This document shows positions 33,004 through 40,830 of a stretch of DNA of 64,000 bases, one piece after another. The position numbers and the translations under genes are program-made. Source of the stretch: Actinoallomurus sp048498315 (GTDB lineage Bacteria > Actinomycetota > Actinomycetes > Streptosporangiales > Streptosporangiaceae); NCBI GenBank assembly GCA_048498315.1, contig JBEHYF010000001.1, forward strand, positions 53,914 to 117,913. Reading direction: 5' to 3'. The notes under the pieces are model-generated. The model did no database searches and was not told the origin of the DNA. It worked only from the letters and a program-made list of their open reading frames with translations. Positions within the stretch are counted from its first letter, which is position 1, and each line of letters opens with the position of its first letter.

Positions 33004-35463
33004 ATGTCTGATCAGGGGGACACCGGGCAGTGGCGCCCGGCCAGCCACACCGGTCCCTATTCCGAGCCGGATGAGCCGACCGGGCCGCTACCCGCGGTGA
33101 GCGGCGGCGAAGCCGTGCCGCCGGCCTTTCCGCCGGTGAGCGCCCCGCCCGACGACCGGCGGGCGGCCGACGAGGCGTCCGCCGGATTCCCGGGCACCTC
33201 CGCGACGAGAGGCTCCCCGTCCCCGGTCAAGCGCGAGCGGGCTCCGTTCGAGCCCGCCGATCCGCCCGCGGTCCCCGCCGATCCGCCGGCCCGGCGTCCG
33301 GCCCCCGCCGGTGGGGAGCCGCCCGAGTCCGGCGCGGGCCCGTCCGGCTCCACATCCGGCCGCACCGCGGAGTCGTCCTTCCCCCCGCCGACCTCCCACG
33401 ACCACGAACCCGGCGCGACGCCGTCGTTCGGGTCGTCCGCCTTCTCCGCCGCCGGCGCGTCCTACGGATCGGCGGGCGACGACGCGCCGTACGGTTCCGA
33501 GCCCGGCGCGGGAGGGCATTACGAGTTCAGAACGTCTCCGGACACCGCCGCGCCCTCCTCGGACAGCGCGTCCGACCCCGACGCGACGACCGGCTTCCCC
33601 AGGACGGCGGCGGAGCCCGAAGACGCGTCGGCGTGGCCGTCCCCGTCCGGTGCATGGACAGAGACGCCGCCGTCCGCCTCCGGCGAGCACGACGACGCCT
33701 CGCCGTCCGCGTCCGGCGCCTGGGGCACGGCCTCCGGGTCGGACGCCTGGAGTGCGTCGTCCGCGTCGGACGACATGTCGCCGGCCGGGGCGGACGACCG
33801 GGGCGATGCGCCCGCGTCCGGGCCGGGTGCCGGCAGCGACACGTCGGCGTTCGGATCGGACGCCTGGCACGAGACGGCGGCCTTCGCGGCCGGCGGCTGG
33901 GGCGGCACGTCCTCGCCGGGGCTCGACGGCCCGGACGAGACCCCGGCGTCCGCGCCGGGCGCCTGGAGCGAGACATCGTCCGCCACACCGGACCGGAGTG
34001 AGACGCCGGCATCCGCGCCGGACGCGTGGGCCGAGACGTCGTCCTCCGATACCTGGGGCGGCACGTCATCCACGCCGGAGACGCCGGCATCGTCGTCCGG
34101 GCGGCACCGTGCCGGGCCGCCGGACTCCACACCGCCGTTCGGCGCCGAGATCCCGCCGGTCGATCCGTACGACGCGCGGGACGGCCGGCACGGGTACGAG
34201 GTGGCCGATCCCGCGTTCGGCCTCGGCGGTTCCGCGGCGGGTTCCTCGATCGGTTCCTCGGCGACCGGGCGCGCCGCGCCGGAGGACGGCGCCGCGCCCG
34301 GCCGCGAGGTGCCGGACGTCTCCTCGATGTGGGAGACGCCCGCGTACGAGGCCGGCGACCGGTCCGCCCGGGCGGGCGAATCCTCCGGGGCCGGGACCTC
34401 GTTCGACGACGCGCCGCCGCCACGGCCGTTCGGCGCGCCGGGGGAGCCCTTCCCGGGAGCACCGGACGGCGGGCACCGGGCGCCTGCCGGGGACCATGAC
34501 GCGGATCACGACGCGGACCACGAGTTCTTCGGCTCCGCCGACGACCCGGCGCACTGGGGCAAGGTCGTCGCCCCGTCGGGGCCACCGCCACAGCCGGGCA
34601 AGCCGAGCAGCGGCAACCTGCGGCTGCCCGACTGGATGCGCGAGGAGAGCCGCGGCGCATCCGCCGCTGGCGGCGGCTCCGTCGGTTACGACGACTACGG
34701 CTACGAGGACGACGAGGGCCGGTCGAAGCTGCCGCTGATCGCCGGGCTGGGCGTGCTGGTGGCCGGTCTCGTGGTGGCCGGCGGCGTCTACCTCCTCAAG
34801 AGCGGCGGCAACGGCGAGCCGCAGTCCGCCGCGCACACGACGTCGTCGGGCCCGACGCGGTCGGCGGCGCCGAAGAGCGGCGGGTCCGCAGCGCAGCGGC
34901 CGCAGAAGGCGCTGCCGATGTTCAACGGCCGGCACACGGCGGCCGTGGGTCGGATCGTCGACCAGCGGGCGGGCCTGTCGTACCCGAGGCTCGGCCGGCC
35001 GTGGCAGATGCAGCCGAAGAACGGCCAGATGACCGAGCTGGGATTCAGCGCCGGGCAGTATGCCGTCACCGAGAGGGCGCACGGCGAGCCGACGCGCTGG
35101 GCGCGGCTGATGAGCGGCCGGCTCGGCGGCGCGGACAAGGGCGCGTACCAGGGGGCGGGCACCGAGCAGGCGGCCGCGACGCGGGTTGCCGAGACGTACG
35201 AGGCCCGGATGTACGCCTTCAAGCACCGCAAGAAGCTGCTCGCGTCGCAGCCGCTGGACGTCGGCGGGCACAAGGGCTGGCTGGTCGGCTACTACCTGAC
35301 CTACCACCGGCCGGCGTCGCGGGCCACGGGCGACATCTTCACGGTGGCGGTGGTCGACACCGGCAGGAAGGAGCCCGGGGTGCTGCTGATGTCGGTGCCC
35401 AACACCAGCCGCAGGCTCTACCCCGACGTCGACTATGTGGTGCACTCGCTCAAGGTGAGCTGA
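33004..35463 (+). CDS. Single-span membrane protein with a 570-residue Ser/Pro/Gly/Asp-rich cytoplasmic part
   Basis: An 819-residue protein. Residues 1 to about 570 are low-complexity, rich in Ser, Pro, Gly, Ala, Asp and Glu, with degenerate repeats around SAPGAWSETSS and SAPDAWAETSS (about 205-365). One membrane span follows (about 575-598), then a Ser/Thr/Gly linker and an extracellular domain of about 190 residues without a known motif (QRAGLSYPRLGRPWQMQPKN ... YLTYHRPASRATGDIFTVAV). TAACCT at 32991-32996 places the transcription start at the ATG, so the mRNA is probably leaderless. The repeat region is open in other frames too, but only this frame carries the span and globular end. Confidence 0.8.
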   Translation: MSDQGDTGQWRPASHTGPYSEPDEPTGPLPAVSGGEAVPPAFPPVSAPPDDRRAADEASAGFPGTSATRGSPSPVKRERAPFEPADPPAVPADPPARRPAPAGGEPPESGAGPSGSTSGRTAESSFPPPTSHDHEPGATPSFGSSAFSAAGASYGSAGDDAPYGSEPGAGGHYEFRTSPDTAAPSSDSASDPDATTGFPRTAAEPEDASAWPSPSGAWTETPPSASGEHDDASPSASGAWGTASGSDAWSASSASDDMSPAGADDRGDAPASGPGAGSDTSAFGSDAWHETAAFAAGGWGGTSSPGLDGPDETPASAPGAWSETSSATPDRSETPASAPDAWAETSSSDTWGGTSSTPETPASSSGRHRAGPPDSTPPFGAEIPPVDPYDARDGRHGYEVADPAFGLGGSAAGSSIGSSATGRAAPEDGAAPGREVPDVSSMWETPAYEAGDRSARAGESSGAGTSFDDAPPPRPFGAPGEPFPGAPDGGHRAPAGDHDADHDADHEFFGSADDPAHWGKVVAPSGPPPQPGKPSSGNLRLPDWMREESRGASAAGGGSVGYDDYGYEDDEGRSKLPLIAGLGVLVAGLVVAGGVYLLKSGGNGEPQSAAHTTSSGPTRSAAPKSGGSAAQRPQKALPMFNGRHTAAVGRIVDQRAGLSYPRLGRPWQMQPKNGQMTELGFSAGQYAVTERAHGEPTRWARLMSGRLGGADKGAYQGAGTEQAAATRVAETYEARMYAFKHRKKLLASQPLDVGGHKGWLVGYYLTYHRPASRATGDIFTVAVVDTGRKEPGVLLMSVPNTSRRLYPDVDYVVHSLKVS

Positions 35464-35476
35464 GACCAGGGAGACG

Positions 35477-35515
35477 CCCCGGCGGCCGGCCGCATCGCCC
35501 GGCGGTCCGCCGGGG
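35477..35515 (+). terminator. GC-rich hairpin behind the Ser/Pro-rich membrane protein
   Basis: CCCCGGCGG (35477-35485) pairs with CCGCCGGGG (35507-35515); the loop can form its own small stem. It is followed by a degenerate run of ATGTCAGTG/GTGCATGT units to about 35590. Confidence 0.5.
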
Positions 35516-35687
35516 TGCCGTCATGTCCGTGCATGTGCGTGCATGTCAGTGATGTCAGAGAATGTCAGTGAAATGCCGGAGAATGCCGGGCGAGTCCGCA
35601 CGGCGCATCACCCGAATCACGTTCCAATCGGCCATGACAGGCATCTAAGGTAGGCCGCAACAGAACGCTGTGAATGGGGTGTTGGAG

Positions 35688-37886
35688 ATGGCCATCGGGC
35701 TGACGGAGGAGCACGAGGCGCTCGCCGACGCGGTGCGCGGCTGGGCGGAGCGCAACGCGTCCATGGCCGTCGTGCGCGCGACGCTCGATGCCGAGGAGGA
35801 GACCCGCCCGGCCTTCTGGCCCGGCCTCGCCGAGCAGGGCCTGCTCGGCCTGCACATCCCCGAGGAGTACGGCGGGCAGGGCGCCGGCCTGCTGGAGCTC
35901 GCCGTGGCGCTGGAGGCCCTCGGCCGCGCCATCGTCCCCGGCCCCTTCCTGCCGACCGTGCTGGCCAGCGCCGCGCTGCTGCGGGCCGACGAGGCCGCCA
36001 AGGCCCGCGGTGAGCTGCTGCCCGGCCTCGCCGACGGCTCGCTCATCGGCGCGCTGTCACTGGCCACCGGCCTCATCGGCACCCGGACCGCCGGCGGCCT
36101 GACGATCAGCGGCACCGTCGAGCCGGTGCTCGGCGCGGGCCTCGCCGACGTCATCGTGCTGCCGGTCGCCACGGACGGTGGCGAGGCCTGGGTGGCCGTC
36201 GACGCCGACCGGCTCACCGTCACCCCGCGGGGGAGCCTGGACCGCACCCGCCGCGTCGCCCGGGTCGCCGCCGAGGACGTCGCCGTGCCCGCCGACCGGA
36301 TCCTCACCGGCCTGGAGGGCCCCGAGGTGCTGGACCTGGCCGCGCTGCTGCTCGGCGCCGAGGCCGCCGGCCTGGCCGCCTGGTGCGTCGAGACCGCCGC
36401 CGAGTACGCCAAGGTCCGCGTGCAGTTCGGCCGCCCGATCGGCCAGTTCCAGGGCGTCAAGCACAAGTGCGCCCGGATGCTGGTCGACCTGGAGAAGGCG
36501 CGCGCCGTCGTCTGGGACGCCGCCCGTGCCTCCGACGACGCCGCCGAGGAGTCCGGCTTCGCCGCCGGTGTCGCGGCCGTCGTCGCCCCCGACGCGGCAC
36601 TGCGCTGCGCCCGCGACTGCATCCAGGTGCTCGGCGGCATCGGCTTCACCTGGGAGCACGACGCGCACCTGTACCTGCGCCGCGCCTCGACGCTGCGGGT
36701 GCTGCTGGGCCCCGCCAAGGAGTGGGCCGGCTCGGTCGCCTCCCTTGCGCTCGACGGCGTGCGCCACGCGGTCGAGGTGGAGCTGGACGAGGACACCGAG
36801 CCGCTGCGCGACCGCGTCCGCGAGGAGGTCGCCCGGCTCGCCGCGATCGCCGACGACAAGGAGCGGTTCGCGAAGATGGGCGACGAGGGCTGGGTGTTCC
36901 CGCACCTGCCCAAGCCCTGGGGCAAGGCGGCCTCCCCGATGGAGCAGGTGCTCATCCTCCAGGAGCTGCGCGCCGCCAAGGTGAAGGGCCCGCAGCTCGG
37001 CATCGGCGCCTGGGTGGTGCCCTCGCTGGTCACGTACGGCACGCCGGAACAGCAGCAGCGGTTCCTCGCCCCCACGCTGCGCGGCGAGATGACCTGGTGC
37101 CAGCTCTTCAGCGAGCCCGGCGCCGGCTCCGACCTCGCGTCGTTGCAGACGCGGGCCGAGCGGGTCGAGGGCGGCTGGCGGCTCACCGGCCAGAAGATCT
37201 GGACCTCCGTCGCCCAGTACGCCCAGTGGGCGATCTGCGTCGCGCGCACCTCCAACGAGCCGAAGAAGCACGACGGCATCACGTACTTCATCGTCGACAT
37301 GAAGGCCGAGGGCGTCGACGTGCGGCCGCTGCGCGAGCTGACCGGCGATGCGATGTTCAACGAGGTGTTCCTCGACGGCGTGTTCGTGCCCGACGACCAG
37401 GTCGTCGGCGAGGTCGGCCAGGGCTGGAAGGTGGCCCGCAACACGCTCGGCAACGAGCGCGTGCAGCTGTCCAGCGGGCAGGGGCTCGGCGCGGGCACCA
37501 AAGAGCTGCTCGGCTTCTTCCAGGGCAAGGACGTGGACCCGGTCACCCGGGTCGAGCTGGGCGGGCACCTGTGCGAGGGCCAGGCGATCGATCTGCTCGG
37601 CCTGCGCCTCACGCTCAAGCAGATCTCCGGCCACGAGCCGGGCGCCGAGGCCAGCGTCCGCAAGCTGCTCGGCGTGCAGTACAACCAGCAGGTCGCCGAC
37701 TTCATCTGGGAGGCGCAGGGCGCGCTCGGCGCCGAGGAGGTACCCGGCACGGCCACCGGCATCTGGGCGCGGTACATGCTGTTCAGCAGGTCGATGACGA
37801 TCTACGGGGGAACGACCGAGGTGCAGCTCAACGTCATCGCCGAGCGGATGCTCGGCCTGCCGCGCGACCCCGAACCGGGTAAGTAG
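35688..37886 (+). CDS. Fused two-domain acyl-CoA dehydrogenase (FadE34-like)
   Basis: A 732-residue flavoenzyme made of two acyl-CoA dehydrogenase units in one chain. Residues 1-350 form the first unit (GLTEEHEALADAVRGW ... QFGRPIGQFQGVKHKCARML ... GGIGFTWEHDAHLYLRRA) and 365-732 the second (LFSEPGAGSDLASLQTRA, LTGQKIWTSVAQYAQWAI, ending MTIYGGTTEVQLNVIAERML). This arrangement mirrors the alpha and beta subunits of heterotetrameric steroid-side-chain dehydrogenases; the single-chain form in mycobacteria is FadE34. A bulky acyl-CoA is therefore a likely substrate. ATG 35688 is chosen by comparison with the neighbouring paralogue (MGIGLTEEHEEL). Confidence 0.92.
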   Translation: MAIGLTEEHEALADAVRGWAERNASMAVVRATLDAEEETRPAFWPGLAEQGLLGLHIPEEYGGQGAGLLELAVALEALGRAIVPGPFLPTVLASAALLRADEAAKARGELLPGLADGSLIGALSLATGLIGTRTAGGLTISGTVEPVLGAGLADVIVLPVATDGGEAWVAVDADRLTVTPRGSLDRTRRVARVAAEDVAVPADRILTGLEGPEVLDLAALLLGAEAAGLAAWCVETAAEYAKVRVQFGRPIGQFQGVKHKCARMLVDLEKARAVVWDAARASDDAAEESGFAAGVAAVVAPDAALRCARDCIQVLGGIGFTWEHDAHLYLRRASTLRVLLGPAKEWAGSVASLALDGVRHAVEVELDEDTEPLRDRVREEVARLAAIADDKERFAKMGDEGWVFPHLPKPWGKAASPMEQVLILQELRAAKVKGPQLGIGAWVVPSLVTYGTPEQQQRFLAPTLRGEMTWCQLFSEPGAGSDLASLQTRAERVEGGWRLTGQKIWTSVAQYAQWAICVARTSNEPKKHDGITYFIVDMKAEGVDVRPLRELTGDAMFNEVFLDGVFVPDDQVVGEVGQGWKVARNTLGNERVQLSSGQGLGAGTKELLGFFQGKDVDPVTRVELGGHLCEGQAIDLLGLRLTLKQISGHEPGAEASVRKLLGVQYNQQVADFIWEAQGALGAEEVPGTATGIWARYMLFSRSMTIYGGTTEVQLNVIAERMLGLPRDPEPGK

Positions 37887-38003
37887 CGGCAACGGCCGCA
37901 CGGGCCCCCGCGCCCGCCAGGGCGCCGGGGCCGGACCGGTACGGGGGCGGCCACCAGCGACACGGGCGGACGGCGGCGCGGCCGCGGGCTTAAGTGGGGG
38001 GAC

Positions 38004-40820
38004 ATGGGGATCGGGCTCACGGAGGAGCACGAGGAACTCGCGGCGTACGTTCGCGGCTTCACCGAGCGGTACGTGCCCCGCGAGGCCGTGCGCGCGGCGG
38101 TCGCCGCGGGAACCGGCTGCGAGGAGCGGCCGGCGTTCTGGCCGGCGCTGGCGGAGGACCTGCTCGGGCTGCACCTGCCCGAGCGGTACGGCGGGCGCGG
38201 CCTGTCGCTGCTGCACCTGGCCGTGGCCGTGGAGGAGATGGGTCGCGCGCTGGTCCCCGGACCGTACGTGCCGACCGTCCTGGCCGGTGCCGTCATCGCC
38301 GCCGCCGACGCGCCCGCGGCGCACGAGGAGTTCCTGCGCGACCTCGCCCGCGGCGTCCTGGCGGGCGCCGTCTGCCTGGCCCCCGCGACGGCCGGCCGGT
38401 CCGGCGAGGCCGCCTCCGCGACGGCCGTCCTGGGCGAGGACGCCGCGCTGATCGGGCGGCGCGAGGAGGACGGATCTGCGACGGCCGGGCGTGGGGAGGA
38501 GGAACCACCCACGGTGACCGGGCGGCGCGATGACGGCGCCCTGATCGTCACCGGCACGGCGACGCCCGTGCTCGACGGCGGCTCGGCCGGCGTCTTCGTC
38601 CTCCCGGTCGCCGCCGAGGACCGCGAGATCTGGGTCGCGCTGCACCGGCACGAGCTGGGCGGCGACGCCATGGCGGTCCGCGCGCTGGACGGCCTGGACG
38701 CGGTGCGCGGCCTGGCCCGCGTATCCCTCTGCGACGCGGTCGTGCCGCCGGACCGCGTGCTCGGCGGGCTGACGCGGCAGGACGTCATGGCGATCGCGAC
38801 GGTGGTCCTGGGCGCCGAGGCGTGCGGCGTGGCCGGCTGGGCCGTCGACGCGGCGGCGTCGTACGCCCGGATGCGCGAGCAGTTCGGCCGTCCGATCGGG
38901 CAGTTCCAGGGCGTCAAGCACAAGTGTGCGCGGATGCTCGTCGAGTTGGAGAAGGCGCGGGCCGCCGTCTGGGACGCCGCACAGGCCGTCGCCGCCGCCC
39001 GGGCCGCGCACGCCCCGCGGCGTCGCACGCAGCCGTCCGCCGTCGCCGGCCAGGCCGACGCGACCGTACGGGGCGTCGACGACCAGGCCGCCCGCGGCAT
39101 GTCGACGGACGTGGCGGCCGGTTCCGGGACGGACGTGGCCGCCATGTCCGGCCACGAGACGGGCGGCGCCGCCGGGCGGACGACCAGGTCGTCCTCGGTC
39201 ATCGGGGACGCCCTCGGTGGCCGGGCCGCCGGGGAGGCGGTCGCCGGCCGCGCCGACGGGCCGACAGGGGCCGCCGCGCCCGGGACAGGCGCCGCCGGCA
39301 CGGCCGCGCGCGACGCCGAGGGGAGCCGTGCGCCGGACGGCCTCGACGGCCCGGACCGCGCGAACGGCGCGGACACGGAGCGCGCGAACGGCACGGACCG
39401 TGCGGATGGGCCGGCCGGCGCGGCGGGCGCGGGTGTGCCCATTGGGGAGCAGGACCGGTGTGAGGTGACGGCGCAGCTCGGATACGCCGTCGCAGTGGCG
39501 GCAGAGGTGGCCGCCGACGCGGCCGTGGCCTGCACGCAGGACTGCATCCAGGTGCACGGCGGCATCGGCTACACCTACGAGCACGATGCGCACCTGTACT
39601 ACCGGCGCGCGCTCACCCTGCGGGCGCTGCTCGGCCGGGCGTCGCGGTGGCGGGCCGCCCTCGCCGGGCTGGCGCTGTCCGGCGTCACCCGCGATCTCGA
39701 CCTGGACCTGCCGCCCGAGGCCGGGCCGCTGCGCCGGGACATCAGGGAGCGGGTCGCCGAGCTGGCCGCGCTGGACGGCGCGGAGCAGATCGCGGCGCTG
39801 GCCGCCGGCGGATGGGTGCAGCCGCACCTGCCCCGCCCGTGGGGCCGGGACGCCTCGCCGCTCGAACAGGTGGTCATCGACCAGGAGCTGCGCGCCGCCG
39901 GCGTGCGTACGCCGAACCTCCTGATCGGCGCGTGGGTGGTGCCGTCGCTGGCCGCCCACGGTACCCCGTCGCAGCAGGAGCGCTTCCTGCTGCCGACGCT
40001 GCGCGGCGAGATCCTGTGGTGCCAGCTGTTCAGCGAGCCGGACGCCGGGTCGGACCTGGCCGGGCTGCGCACCCGCGCCGTCCCGGTCGAGGGCGGCTGG
40101 AAGATCTCCGGCCAGAAGATCTGGACGTCGCTCGCCCAGTACGCCCAGTGGGGCATCTGCGTCGCCCGCACCGATCCGGACGCGCCCAAGCACCAGGGGA
40201 TCACCTACTTCCTCGTCGACATGGCCTCGCCCGGCATCGACGTGCGGCCGCTGCGGGACCTGACCGGCGACGAGCTGTTCAACGAGGTCTTCCTCGACGA
40301 CGTGTTCGTGCCCGACGACATGGTGGTCGGCGAGGTGAACAAGGGCTGGAACGTCGCCCGCGGCACGCTCACCGCCGAACGCGTGAACCTGTCGACCGGC
40401 TGGCAGCTCGGCGCCGACCTGCCCCGGCTGCTCGCCCTCGTCGCCGACCTGGGCCTGGCCGGCGACCCGATCGTCCGCGACGGCGTCGGCCGGATGGCCG
40501 CCGACGCGCACGTCTTCGCCCTGCTCGGGCTGCGCGCCACGCTGAAGCGGCTGTCCGGCGTCGACGTCGGCGCGACCGCGAACGTCAGCAAGCTCGTCGG
40601 CATGGAGCACGGCCAGCGCCTCACCGAGTACGGCTTCGAGCTGCTCGGCGCCGAAGGTGCGCTCACCGGCGGGAAGGAGGCCGGGCTGCGACGCGAGTGG
40701 ACGCGCCTGCTGCTGGCATCCCGGGCGATGACCATTGGCGGCGGCACCACTGAGGTCAACCTGAACGTCATCGGCGAGCGCCTGCTCGGCCTGCCCCGCG
40801 ACGCCGAGCCGGGCGGCTGA
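38004..40820 (+). CDS. Fused two-domain acyl-CoA dehydrogenase with a 150-residue low-complexity insert
   Basis: A 938-residue paralogue of the preceding gene with the same two dehydrogenase units. Conserved marks: GLTEEHEELAAYVRG, QFGRPIGQFQGVKHKCARML, GGIGYTYEHDAHLYYRRA, FSEPDAGSDLAGL, SGQKIWTSLAQYAQWGI and MTIGGGTTEVNLNVIGERLL. It is about 200 residues longer because of two in-frame insertions. One lies at about residues 130-178. The larger (about 335-487, nt 39,006-39,464) falls within the helix pair between VWDAA and CTQDCIQVHGG and is rich in Ala, Gly, Asp and Arg. The insert keeps the frame, so the enzyme may still fold with a long exposed loop. Confidence 0.9.
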   Translation: MGIGLTEEHEELAAYVRGFTERYVPREAVRAAVAAGTGCEERPAFWPALAEDLLGLHLPERYGGRGLSLLHLAVAVEEMGRALVPGPYVPTVLAGAVIAAADAPAAHEEFLRDLARGVLAGAVCLAPATAGRSGEAASATAVLGEDAALIGRREEDGSATAGRGEEEPPTVTGRRDDGALIVTGTATPVLDGGSAGVFVLPVAAEDREIWVALHRHELGGDAMAVRALDGLDAVRGLARVSLCDAVVPPDRVLGGLTRQDVMAIATVVLGAEACGVAGWAVDAAASYARMREQFGRPIGQFQGVKHKCARMLVELEKARAAVWDAAQAVAAARAAHAPRRRTQPSAVAGQADATVRGVDDQAARGMSTDVAAGSGTDVAAMSGHETGGAAGRTTRSSSVIGDALGGRAAGEAVAGRADGPTGAAAPGTGAAGTAARDAEGSRAPDGLDGPDRANGADTERANGTDRADGPAGAAGAGVPIGEQDRCEVTAQLGYAVAVAAEVAADAAVACTQDCIQVHGGIGYTYEHDAHLYYRRALTLRALLGRASRWRAALAGLALSGVTRDLDLDLPPEAGPLRRDIRERVAELAALDGAEQIAALAAGGWVQPHLPRPWGRDASPLEQVVIDQELRAAGVRTPNLLIGAWVVPSLAAHGTPSQQERFLLPTLRGEILWCQLFSEPDAGSDLAGLRTRAVPVEGGWKISGQKIWTSLAQYAQWGICVARTDPDAPKHQGITYFLVDMASPGIDVRPLRDLTGDELFNEVFLDDVFVPDDMVVGEVNKGWNVARGTLTAERVNLSTGWQLGADLPRLLALVADLGLAGDPIVRDGVGRMAADAHVFALLGLRATLKRLSGVDVGATANVSKLVGMEHGQRLTEYGFELLGAEGALTGGKEAGLRREWTRLLLASRAMTIGGGTTEVNLNVIGERLLGLPRDAEPGG

Positions 40821-40830
40821 CGGACGCCGG

